16,894 bases of DNA, from assembly GCA_024636595.1 (NCBI GenBank), contig JAGXGT010000149.1:1-16894 (forward strand), read 5' to 3'. Each line of letters starts with the position of its first letter. Positions within the stretch are counted from its first letter, which is position 1. This document shows positions 5,779-13,057 of this stretch, one piece after another. Origin of the DNA: Sphingomonadales bacterium (GTDB taxonomy: Bacteria; Pseudomonadota; Alphaproteobacteria; Sphingomonadales; Sphingomonadaceae). The notes under the pieces are model-generated. The model was not told the DNA's origin, made no database searches, and saw only the letters and a program-made list of their open reading frames with translations. The position numbers and the translations under genes are program-made.

Positions 5779-6492
5779 TCAGCGAGTCATTTCGTAGGTG
5801 ATGTTCAGAGAGACCACCGTACCCACCTGTCCTGGCTCGACCGGCGCCGACGACGCCGCGACTTCGTTTTTCATCCGCATCATTGGTGCATCCGACTGGT
5901 TGGACATGCCTTCGCTGATCGAGAGCACGCGTACACCGGTATAGCCTTCGGAACGCGCGTAACTCATCGCCCGAGACTTGGCGCTGGCAAGTGCCCGCTG
6001 CCGTGCCACATCCTTAAGCTTGCTGTCGTCGCTGATCGAGAAGGAGGGTCCGTTCAAATTGGTCGCGCCACTGCTGACAACCGCATCGAGAATTTTACCG
6101 AGCTTGGAAATATCATGCAAGGTCGCCGAAACCTGATTGGAAACCACATAGCCGACAAAGCGGTTTTCCCGGCTTTCCTGATCATAATCATAATCCGCGC
6201 GCAGATTGATGCCAGTGGTTTGAATGTCCTTTTCGGCAATGCCGAGGGCTTTGAGACGGGCGACGACTTTGCGCGCCTGCTCAGAATTTTCACTCAGCGC
6301 CTGGGATGCGGTCTTCGCTTTGGTTTCTACGCCAGTGCTGAAGGTCGCGGTATCAGGCGCACTGTCGACCTGCTCGGACACGCTGAGCTCTATCACCGGA
6401 TTCTGGGCGGCGATCTCGACATTTGCGGCTTGCGCGAAATTGGCCGGGATCAGGGTCAGTGCCGCTCCGGCCATTAAGATTGAATATTTCAT
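5779..6492 (-). CDS. Exported SIMPL-domain (DUF541, YggE-like) protein
   Basis: A 237-residue protein from the ATG at 6492 (MKYSILMAG). GGAGA, five bases before it, sits inside an alternative upstream ATG (6504), and a much longer N-terminal reading runs into the previous gene; both were set aside. Residues 1-22 form a signal peptide ending in AQA-A, so the protein is periplasmic or outer-membrane associated. The SIMPL domain fills the rest: an ELSVSEQVDSAPDTATFSTGVETKAKTA-type beta segment near the N-terminus, a central GINLRADYDYD and VSNQVSATL region, an ALASAKSRAMSYA helix, and a closing SLNITYEM strand. E. coli YggE is linked to oxidative-stress tolerance; the activity of the family is not known. 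It lies 16 bases after the aminotransferase stop, so the two are probably co-transcribed. Confidence 0.9.
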   Translation of the reverse strand: MKYSILMAGAALTLIPANFAQAANVEIAAQNPVIELSVSEQVDSAPDTATFSTGVETKAKTASQALSENSEQARKVVARLKALGIAEKDIQTTGINLRADYDYDQESRENRFVGYVVSNQVSATLHDISKLGKILDAVVSSGATNLNGPSFSISDDSKLKDVARQRALASAKSRAMSYARSEGYTGVRVLSISEGMSNQSDAPMMRMKNEVAASSAPVEPGQVGTVVSLNITYEMTR

Positions 6493-6508
6493 ATCATTCT
6501 CCATTGAT

Positions 6509-7366
6509 TTACGTCTCTGTAGAAGGGCGACCCTGAACAGCAGATATATAGCTTTGCCTGATTTTCCCGGTCCGTTCACCAGGGTGACCGTCACCGATCT
6601 TGTGGCCGTCAATCTCAATGACTGGCATTATCAGCAAGGTCGATGATGAAACGAACGCTTCAGCCGCATCTTTCGCTTCGTCGATCGAAAAAGCGCGTTC
6701 CTCGACGGTCAGCCCCATGGATTTAGCCTGCGTGAGCATTTCGATCCGGGTGACGCCGGGCAATATGCGGCGGTCGAGCTGATGCGAGATCAAAATGCCG
6801 TCATGGCTGATAATATGCGCGTTTTGGGAGGTGCCTTCGGTGACCAGATCATCGCGAGTCATCCAGACATCGTCTACGCCGGCTGCCTCCGCCTCCATTT
6901 TCATCAGCGATGCATAAAGCAACTGCGTCGTCTTGATATCGCACCGTTGCCAGCGCAGATCCGATCGGGTGATGATCCGCATCCCGCGCGTCGCCATCGG
7001 ATTTTCGAGCAAGCTGCGTTCTTGGGCAAAGGCAAATATGGTCGGAGCCGTTTCCGGTGCGGGCCAACGATAGTCCCGCTCTTCCATCACCCCGCGCGAC
7101 ACCTGGAGATAGACCAGACCTTCATCCAGGTCATTGTCCGCCACCAGTTTCTGCGCAACGGCTGACCAATCGGCAAAGGCATTGATCGAGAGTTCGCCAA
7201 GCGACCGTTCCAGTCGGGCTACATGACGTCCCATATCGATGAGCCGGCCGCCAATGACCGAAATCACTTCGTAAACGGCATCAGAAAATAGCAGGCCCCG
7301 GTCATATACGGAGATTTTGGCGGCGGATTTGGGAACATAATCGCCGTTCAGATATACTATGTGCAA
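6509..7366 (-). CDS. dat: PLP-dependent class IV aminotransferase, D-alanine transaminase type
   Basis: A 285-residue fold-type IV aminotransferase. The PLP lysine is K145 in CDIKTTQLL, E177 lies in TEGTSQN, and the N-terminal YDRGLLFSDAVYEV and central QVSRGVMEERDY are typical of D-amino-acid transaminases rather than branched-chain enzymes. The likely reaction is exchange of amino groups between D-alanine and 2-oxo acids, which would give D-glutamate for peptidoglycan. Branched-chain or aminodeoxychorismate lyase activity cannot be excluded from sequence. The start is a TTG at 7366 (product MHIVYLNG, the expected family start). No in-frame ATG exists between it and an upstream TGA, and GGGGAC lies about six bases before it. 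The gene diverges from the ABC-F gene with a 128-base gap and leads the - strand cluster. Confidence 0.88.
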   Translation of the reverse strand: MHIVYLNGDYVPKSAAKISVYDRGLLFSDAVYEVISVIGGRLIDMGRHVARLERSLGELSINAFADWSAVAQKLVADNDLDEGLVYLQVSRGVMEERDYRWPAPETAPTIFAFAQERSLLENPMATRGMRIITRSDLRWQRCDIKTTQLLYASLMKMEAEAAGVDDVWMTRDDLVTEGTSQNAHIISHDGILISHQLDRRILPGVTRIEMLTQAKSMGLTVEERAFSIDEAKDAAEAFVSSSTLLIMPVIEIDGHKIGDGHPGERTGKIRQSYISAVQGRPSTET

Positions 7367-7494
7367 GGCCCGTCCCCATCGCCAGAATGATCAAGTTCAC
7401 GCCTAACAATCCGATATGGCTCGGCAGGTCAATGGCCTTTGTTGAAAAGAGAAGGCTTGAGCCAAAGCCCGCTTACCCCTAACGCCCGGGAACC

Positions 7495-9312
7495 ATGTCA
7501 CAGCCCCCCATTTTTTCGTATGAGAATCTCTCGCTCCACCAGGGGGAAGGCTGGCTGTTTCGGGATCTCGACCTGCATGTCGGACCGCGCGACCGGCTGG
7601 CGTTGATCGGTCGCAACGGTGCCGGCAAGACAACCCTGCTCAGGTTGATCACCGACGAAATTGAATCGGACAAGGGCAAACGGGTTATTCAGCCTGGCGT
7701 CAATATCGTGATGCTGGAGCAGGAACCCGATTTCACGCCGTTTGAAACCTTGCGCGACTTTGCCGTGTCCGGAGAGAAGGGACCGGCCTTGCACGAAGTG
7801 GAGGCCATTGCCGACCAGTTGGGGACCGACCTTTCCACCCGCGCCGATAAAGCGAGCGGCGGCGAGAAACGCCGCGCCGCGCTGTGCCGGGCGCTCGCGT
7901 CGCAACCGGATCTGTTGCTGCTCGACGAACCAACCAACCACCTCGATCTGGGTGCGATCGACTGGCTCGAAGAATGGCTGGGCCGCTACAAGGGCGCGTT
8001 TATTACCATCTCGCATGACCGGACGTTTCTCACCCGGCTGACCAAACAGACGCTGTGGCTCGACCGCGGATCGATGCGGCGGCTGGAGGTCGGTTTTGGC
8101 GGCTATGATGCGTGGATGGAAAAAATCTATGCCGACGAGACGCGTTCGGCGGAACGGCTTGACGCAAGACTGAAGCTCGAGGCGCATTGGCTGGAACGCG
8201 GTGTCACCGCAAGGCGCAAGCGCAATCAGGGACGACTGGAGAAGCTCTGGGAAATGCGCGCACAGCGTGCGGCAATGATCGGTCCGGCGGGCGCGGCCAA
8301 GCTGCAAGCGGAAAGCGACGATAGTCGCACCAAATCGGTGATAACCGCAACCAATATTTCGAAGTCATTTGGCGAAGGCGATACACAGCGTGTTATCATT
8401 CGGGATTTCTCCTTGCGCATCCAGCGCGGCGATCGGATCGGCATTGTTGGTGCCAATGGCGCGGGCAAGACCACCCTCCTTAAAATGCTTACTGGAGAGC
8501 TGGATCCGGATACCGGCACCGTGGCGCTCGCCAAGACCTTGAACGGTGTTTTCATCGATCAGCAACGCAGTCTTTTGACCCCCGACAAACGGGTGCGCGA
8601 TGTGCTCGCCGATGGCAGCGACTGGATTGATGTGCGCGGTACCAAAAAGCATGTGCAGGGCTATCTCAAGGAATTTCTGTTCGCGCCCAGTCTGATCGAC
8701 GCGCGGGTCGGCACATTGTCGGGTGGAGAGCAGTCCCGGCTTTTGCTGGCGCGCGAATTTGCCCGCATGTCGAACCTGCTGGTGCTCGACGAACCGACCA
8801 ACGATCTTGATCTTGAGACGCTCGATCTGCTGCAAGAGGTGATCGCCGACTATGAAGGCACCGTGCTGCTGGTCAGCCATGATCGCGATTTTCTGGACCG
8901 CACGGTCACGGTTACGCTCGGTCTCGATGGTAGCGGCAAGGTGGATGTCATTGCCGGCGGCTATGCCGAATGGGAAGCCAAGCGCAAGCAGGACGATTCG
9001 GATCAAAAAACCGCATCTAAACCGGCCCAGCCTTCTGCTCGACCGACGTCCCGCTCGAGCAGTCCGAGCAAGAAGCTGAGCTACAAGGACCAGCGGGATT
9101 ATGATGGTTTGCCGGAGCGGATCGAAGCGATTGACAAGCGCATGGGCGAGATCGAGCAGACGCTGGCTGATCCCAATCTGTACACCAAGGATTTCCCGCG
9201 CTTCGATGTGCTGACCAAAGAGAATAGCGCGCTGATCGAAGAAAAAGACGCGGCCGAAATGCGCTGGCTGGAACTGGCGGAAGAAGTCGAGCGGCTGGCC
9301 GAAGGGGATTAA
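7495..9312 (+). CDS. uup: ABC-F family ATPase, Uup-like
   Basis: A 605-residue soluble protein with two ABC ATPase cassettes and no membrane segment. First cassette: Walker A GRNGAGKTT (39-47), signature SGGEKRR (121-127), Walker B LLLLDEPTNHLD (140-151). A charged linker (about 205-260, including TARRKRNQGR) corresponds to the tRNA/P-site-reaching arm of ABC-F proteins. Second cassette: Walker A GANGAGKTT (319-327), signature LSGGEQ (408-413), Walker B LDEPTNDLD (431-439). A Ser/Lys-rich spacer and a C-terminal coiled coil (about 535-603) match the Uup-type domain. Uup is known from E. coli for roles at the ribosome and in limiting precise transposon excision. Start ATG at 7495 with only a weak GGGA before it. 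Its TAA stop is nested in TTAA with the stop of the facing gene. Confidence 0.93.
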   Translation: MSQPPIFSYENLSLHQGEGWLFRDLDLHVGPRDRLALIGRNGAGKTTLLRLITDEIESDKGKRVIQPGVNIVMLEQEPDFTPFETLRDFAVSGEKGPALHEVEAIADQLGTDLSTRADKASGGEKRRAALCRALASQPDLLLLDEPTNHLDLGAIDWLEEWLGRYKGAFITISHDRTFLTRLTKQTLWLDRGSMRRLEVGFGGYDAWMEKIYADETRSAERLDARLKLEAHWLERGVTARRKRNQGRLEKLWEMRAQRAAMIGPAGAAKLQAESDDSRTKSVITATNISKSFGEGDTQRVIIRDFSLRIQRGDRIGIVGANGAGKTTLLKMLTGELDPDTGTVALAKTLNGVFIDQQRSLLTPDKRVRDVLADGSDWIDVRGTKKHVQGYLKEFLFAPSLIDARVGTLSGGEQSRLLLAREFARMSNLLVLDEPTNDLDLETLDLLQEVIADYEGTVLLVSHDRDFLDRTVTVTLGLDGSGKVDVIAGGYAEWEAKRKQDDSDQKTASKPAQPSARPTSRSSSPSKKLSYKDQRDYDGLPERIEAIDKRMGEIEQTLADPNLYTKDFPRFDVLTKENSALIEEKDAAEMRWLELAEEVERLAEGD

Positions 9313-9839
9313 CCCGTCAGACGATAGAAATCACCCAGCCGGTCCAGCGCGATTTTCAGCACCAGCTTGCCCGACCGCGCCGGCCAGCCTAGATTCTTTT
9401 CCGCAACAGGAGTCCCCTCCCCGCCACAGATAATCCGCCAGGCGATGTCGGACAGGTCGCTGCCGAGATGGTCGATGGCATTGGTAAAGCGCTGTTTGGC
9501 GGCAAGCTGCGCTTCGGTTTCGGTAAGTGCAGCCGGTATGCGCCGCTTTCCTCCCGCAACCGGCGCGACGTCCCAACACATCGTCACTCGCGGTGCCAGA
9601 TGAGCTCTTTCCCAATCGGCTCGCAGCTTTTCACCCGCGTCAAATTGCCGGTCGGACAAATGGCCGCGGGCGTGAAGCCAGCCCAGCGGCGACTCCGACA
9701 GATTGACGGTAACACTCCGCGCACGCCTCGGTTTCGGTTCGCGGTCATTCCGATTCTCTCCATCTTGCGGGAGTGCCCGTTCCGCCAGCAGACGCGGATC
9801 GGAACGGGATTTGTCTTTTTTGGTTATTCTGGATGGCAT
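9309..9839 (-). CDS. DUF6456-domain protein (conserved hypothetical)
   Basis: A 176-residue soluble protein. The first 40 residues are charged and probably disordered (MPSRITKKDKSRSD...). From about residue 43 the sequence has the features of the alphaproteobacterial DUF6456 family: SPLGWLHARGHLSDRQFDAGE, then APRVTMCWDVAPV, AAKQRF, LSDIAWRIICGGEG and a C-terminal LGWPARSGKLVLKIALDRL, given here in pieces. The function is unknown. The short helical C-terminus with a WPARSGK turn looks like a helix-turn-helix, which would suggest DNA binding, but this is inference. The ATG at 9839 follows a good AGGAGA. The stop TAA overlaps the ABC-F stop in TTAA (9309-9312). It diverges from the HTH regulator with an 87-base gap. 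Confidence 0.8.
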   Translation of the reverse strand: MPSRITKKDKSRSDPRLLAERALPQDGENRNDREPKPRRARSVTVNLSESPLGWLHARGHLSDRQFDAGEKLRADWERAHLAPRVTMCWDVAPVAGGKRRIPAALTETEAQLAAKQRFTNAIDHLGSDLSDIAWRIICGGEGTPVAEKNLGWPARSGKLVLKIALDRLGDFYRLTG

Positions 9840-9900
9840 AATATCTCCTAATCAGCATGGTTGTATACTTGCCATTTTCTCGATATTGTAGGAAAGCATA

Positions 9901-9915
9901 AAACCATATAGGTTT
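9901..9915. promoter_or_regulatory. 15-bp palindrome, candidate operator of the HTH regulator
   Basis: AAACC (9901-9905), ATATA and GGTTT (9911-9915) form a perfect inverted repeat. It ends directly at the GGAGA ribosome binding site (9916-9920) of the HTH gene, 11 bases before its ATG. A dimeric HTH protein could bind here and repress its own gene. A possible promoter lies upstream (TTGTAT at 9861-9866, TATTGT at 9884-9889). The same 87-base gap must also serve the DUF6456 gene on the other strand. Confidence 0.45.
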
Positions 9916-9926
9916 GGAGATTCAAA

Positions 9927-10490
9927 ATGATCAGCCGTATCAGAGACGTTCGCAAGGCCAAGGGATTGACTCTGGATGACGTTGCGAAGCGCTGCACCCC
10001 CCCGACGACCGCACAAACCGTCGGGCGGCTGGAGACCGGCACACGGACCCTGTCGCTCGACTGGCTGAACCGGATTGCCGATGCTCTCGGCGTCGACAGC
10101 GCTGCATTATTGTCATTGCCGGATCAGGAAGAACTGCCCGTGGCTGCCATTCTCGATCACAAAGGCGCGCACGCATTGGGCAAGATCGAGAATATCTATC
10201 AACCCACCATCGAACCGGCGATGGTCGCGCTCCGCGTCAAAAGCAGCGTCGGTGACTATCGCGCTGGCGATGATGTCTGGCTGTCGCGGCGAACGGCGGA
10301 GCAATTTTCCGGCGCACTCAACCGCGATATCCTGGTCCCTCGCCCCGCTGGACGCTATCTGTTCGGCCGCCTAATCGGGCGCGACGACAACCGCCTGCAA
10401 ATACTCCCGCTCGGCAGCGGCGCGCGGCAGCAGATCGTCAGTGACCCAGAATGGATCGGGGTTGCGGTACGGCTGGTAAGGGAGCTTTAG
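9927..10490 (+). CDS. XRE/Cro-type HTH transcriptional regulator with C-terminal S24-like domain
   Basis: A 187-residue protein. The N-terminal 58 residues are a Cro/C1-type helix-turn-helix: IRDVRKAKGLTLDDVAKRC, TAQTVGRLETGTRTLS, LDWLNRIADALGV. The rest (about 70-187) resembles the beta-rich C-terminal domain of S24/LexA-like regulators (VALRVKSSVGDYRAGDDVWL, ILVPRPAGRYLFGRLI). I see no clear Ser/Lys protease pair, so it is probably a sensor or dimer domain rather than a self-cleaving one. The ATG at 9927 follows GGAGA by six bases. The glycosyltransferase starts 24 bases after its stop, so the two are probably one transcript. The palindrome at 9901-9915 suggests autoregulation. This is a chromosomal single regulator in style; I see no phage genes near it. 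Confidence 0.88.
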   Translation: MISRIRDVRKAKGLTLDDVAKRCTPPTTAQTVGRLETGTRTLSLDWLNRIADALGVDSAALLSLPDQEELPVAAILDHKGAHALGKIENIYQPTIEPAMVALRVKSSVGDYRAGDDVWLSRRTAEQFSGALNRDILVPRPAGRYLFGRLIGRDDNRLQILPLGSGARQQIVSDPEWIGVAVRLVREL

Positions 10491-10514
10491 GGCCGACGTG
10501 CTAGGGAGCCTGCC

Positions 10515-11693
10515 ATGACCCGCCCGCTCAACATCCTGACATTGTCGACATTGTTCCCCAATGCCTCGGCGCCGCAGTTCGGGATATTTGTCGAACGGCA
10601 AACAGCCGAATTGGCGAGCCGACCGGAAACTCATCTGACGGTCATCAATCCCATAGGGCTGCCGCCTTGGCCATTGAACAGACACAAGAAATATCACGCG
10701 TTGCGCACCGTCGCCGAGCATGAAACATGGCATGAGCTGGATATCTACCGCCCCCGGTTCATGCTAATCCCCAAGATCGGCGGTTCCAGCAATCCGCGAC
10801 GTATCGCCAATGCAATATTGCCGTTGGTCAGGAAGCTGCACGATCAGAAGCCGTTCGACGTTATTGATGCGGAGTTTTTCTATCCCGATGGACCGGCAGC
10901 GATGCGGCTGGCGGCTGCACTCGATATTCCCTTCACAATCAAGGCACGTGGTGCCGACATCCATCATTGGGGCAGCGACCAACAATGCCGGGATCAAATG
11001 TTGCAGGCGGCGCAGAAGGCCAGCGCCTTGTTGGCGGTATCCGACGCCTTGAAGCGGGATATGATCACTCTTGGCATGGATGGCAGCAAGATTTCGGTCC
11101 ATTATACCGGACTGGATCAAGACAGGTTTGTCCCCGTTGATAGAGTACCTGCAAAACAGCAACTGAGCGTCAATGGGCCTTTGTTCATCAGCACCGGTGC
11201 GCTGATCCACCGCAAGAACCAGGACCTGGTGATCCGGGCGATGACCAGCTTTCCCCATGCTACCTTGATGCTGGCTGGCAGGGGCGAGGAAGAGCAAAGT
11301 TACCGGGCGCTGGCGAAGCAGCTTGACGTTGCCGAACGCATTCGTTTTCTAGGCAGCGTGTCACATGATGAGCTGGCGCATCTCACGGCGGCCGCCGACA
11401 TTGCCATATTGGTCTCCAAATCGGAAGGGCTCGCCAATGCCTGGGTCGAGGCACTTGCTTGTGGAACGCCGGTGATCATCAGCGAGGCCGGTGGCGCGCG
11501 AGAACTGGTCACTAGCCCCGATGCTGGCCGGATCGTTCCTCAGACTGTCGAAGCGATCGTCGAGGCTGCACGAGCCATTCTGGCCCAGCCGCCGGACCAG
11601 CTATTGGTGCGATCATCGGTCAGCCGGTTCAGCTGGAACAATAACGGCGATCAACTGCTCGCCATCTTGCGTCAAGCCGCGGGGAAACGCTAG
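10515..11693 (+). CDS. Glycosyltransferase family 4 (GT-B fold)
   Basis: A 392-residue retaining glycosyltransferase of the GT4/RfaB type without a membrane segment. The N-terminal Rossmann half begins NILTLSTLFPNASAPQFGIF and includes DVIDAEFFYPDG and FTIKARGADIH, typical acceptor-side segments. The C-terminal donor half has STGALIHRKNQDLVI, LMLAGRGEE, IRFLGSVSHDEL and the EX7E motif E304...E312 in SEGLANAWVEALACGTPVI. Such enzymes use nucleotide-sugars to build surface polysaccharide or glycolipids; the sugar and acceptor cannot be told. The ATG at 10515 follows GGGAG by eight bases. It lies alone among housekeeping genes, with no other polysaccharide genes in the window, directly after an HTH regulator. 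Its TAG shares the CTAG tetramer (11690-11693) with the stop of the facing gene. Confidence 0.9.
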   Translation: MTRPLNILTLSTLFPNASAPQFGIFVERQTAELASRPETHLTVINPIGLPPWPLNRHKKYHALRTVAEHETWHELDIYRPRFMLIPKIGGSSNPRRIANAILPLVRKLHDQKPFDVIDAEFFYPDGPAAMRLAAALDIPFTIKARGADIHHWGSDQQCRDQMLQAAQKASALLAVSDALKRDMITLGMDGSKISVHYTGLDQDRFVPVDRVPAKQQLSVNGPLFISTGALIHRKNQDLVIRAMTSFPHATLMLAGRGEEEQSYRALAKQLDVAERIRFLGSVSHDELAHLTAAADIAILVSKSEGLANAWVEALACGTPVIISEAGGARELVTSPDAGRIVPQTVEAIVEAARAILAQPPDQLLVRSSVSRFSWNNNGDQLLAILRQAAGKR

Positions 11694-12070
11694 GCTATCG
11701 GCAGAAACGCGCCGATAATCCAGCGTTCTTCGGCCCGCAACACGCCCCAGGTCCTGGCAGCAGCGCGGCTGTCCATGACCTCCAGCCCCATGCCAGCTGC
11801 TTCAACTTCGCGACGGAAAGCTGCCGGTGGCTGCAACATCGACGGACCGCTACCAAGCAGCAGAAATTCTGGCTTGGGCGACAGGTTCAAGCTGGACAAT
11901 ATCTCCGCCAGATCCAGATCGTCGAGACCGGAGACCGTCCAGCCGACAGCCTGTTCGGGCGATATCAGCAGGCCTTGCTCAAACCGCTGGTCCCCGATCT
12001 TGTAACCCTCAGGCGTGAAGCCGGTGACGACCGGGCCGGTAAACTCGACATCCTTGCGTAGCTCTACCAA
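11690..12070 (-). CDS. Mth938-like domain protein (DUF498)
   Basis: A 126-residue protein of the Mth938/NDUFAF3-like family (PF04430): an N-terminal TGPVVTGFTPEGYKIGDQ, GLLISPEQAVGW, a central PEFLLLGSGPSM and a closing GLEVMDSRAAARTWGVL. The human relative NDUFAF3 is a complex I assembly factor; the bacterial role is not established. It is commonly found next to secF in alphaproteobacteria. The only usable start is a TTG at 12070. The SecF stop TGA (12076-12074) is in the same frame, separated only by one ATC codon, so translation probably depends on coupling to secF. No good ribosome binding site is visible. Its TAG stop overlaps the glycosyltransferase stop in CTAG. Confidence 0.87.
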   Translation of the reverse strand: MVELRKDVEFTGPVVTGFTPEGYKIGDQRFEQGLLISPEQAVGWTVSGLDDLDLAEILSSLNLSPKPEFLLLGSGPSMLQPPAAFRREVEAAGMGLEVMDSRAAARTWGVLRAEERWIIGAFLPIA

Positions 12071-12073
12071 GAT

Positions 12074-13057
12074 TCAGCCAATCTGTTCCGGTCCGCCCAT
12101 TTTCTCCGCCTTGTCATTCGCTGACTCGGCTGGAACAAATGTGTCCGGGCCAACCTTGAGCCAGATCAGGATCGGAGCGGCCATGTAGACCGAGCTATAG
12201 GTACCGACAAACACGCCAAAGAACATCGCGACCGAGAAGCCGAATATCACATCCGGGCCCCACAGGATTAAGGCACCGAGCGCGATCAGCATCGTCAAGC
12301 TGGTCATCACGGTCCGCGCCAGCGTCTCGTTGACCGACAGGTCGAGCAAGGCAATGATGTCCATCTTTCGATATTTCTTCAGATTCTCTCGAATCCGGTC
12401 GAACACGACAATCGTATCGTTGAGCGAATAGCCGATGATAGTCAGCAGCGCCGCGACGATATTGAGGTTGAACTCCATCTGGGTCAGCGCGAATAATCCG
12501 AAGGTCAGCGCGACATCGTGGACCAATGCGAACAGCGCACCGACACCGAACTGCCACTCGAAGCGGATCCAGATATAGATGGATATCGCGATCATCGCGA
12601 ACAGCAGCGAATAGGCGCCGGTTTCGAACAATTCCGACGACACCTTGCCGGACACAGACTCTACGCCATCGATGCGGACATCGGCATGATCTGCCTTGAT
12701 CGTCGACACGATCTTTTCGGTCATTTCAGCGGCGGCTTCAGGCCGCGACTCCGCTTCGGCCGGCAGCCGCATCCGGATCGACACTTCATTGGCATCACCA
12801 AATCGCTGGATCGTCGCTTCGCCATAGCCGAGAGCGCCAATATTATTGCGCAATTCCGAAATCGGTGCCGTTTCGGTTTCGGTAAAGGTAGCCTGTATCA
12901 TCTGGCCACCGACAAAATCGACGCCAAAGTTAAGTCCCTTGGCGGCAACCAGTCCGATCGACGCTATGATCGTCAAGATGCTGAAAGCCATGGCAATATT
13001 GCGCCATTTCAGGAAGCCGATATTGGTATCGTCCGGAACAAGTTTGAGCAATCTCAT
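12074..13057 (-). CDS. secF: Protein translocase subunit SecF
   Basis: A 327-residue inner-membrane protein with six expected helices. The first helix is at about residues 21-38, followed by the family motif NFGVDFVGG (43-51). A periplasmic domain of about 90 residues comes next, then five helices, including GYSLNDTIVVFDRIREN (209-225), the conserved SecF motif 4. SecF pairs with SecD and uses the proton-motive force to pull exported proteins through SecYEG from the periplasmic side. The ATG at 13057 overlaps the SecD stop (ATGA), giving translational coupling. The order yajC-secD-secF is the standard operon. Length is normal for an alphaproteobacterial SecF and nothing is missing. Confidence 0.97.
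   Translation of the reverse strand: MRLLKLVPDDTNIGFLKWRNIAMAFSILTIIASIGLVAAKGLNFGVDFVGGQMIQATFTETETAPISELRNNIGALGYGEATIQRFGDANEVSIRMRLPAEAESRPEAAAEMTEKIVSTIKADHADVRIDGVESVSGKVSSELFETGAYSLLFAMIAISIYIWIRFEWQFGVGALFALVHDVALTFGLFALTQMEFNLNIVAALLTIIGYSLNDTIVVFDRIRENLKKYRKMDIIALLDLSVNETLARTVMTSLTMLIALGALILWGPDVIFGFSVAMFFGVFVGTYSSVYMAAPILIWLKVGPDTFVPAESANDKAEKMGGPEQIG

Noticed and set aside
6493..6618. N-terminal extension of the SIMPL protein into the aminotransferase gene
   Set aside because: It would bury a clear signal peptide that starts at 6492 behind GGAGA.
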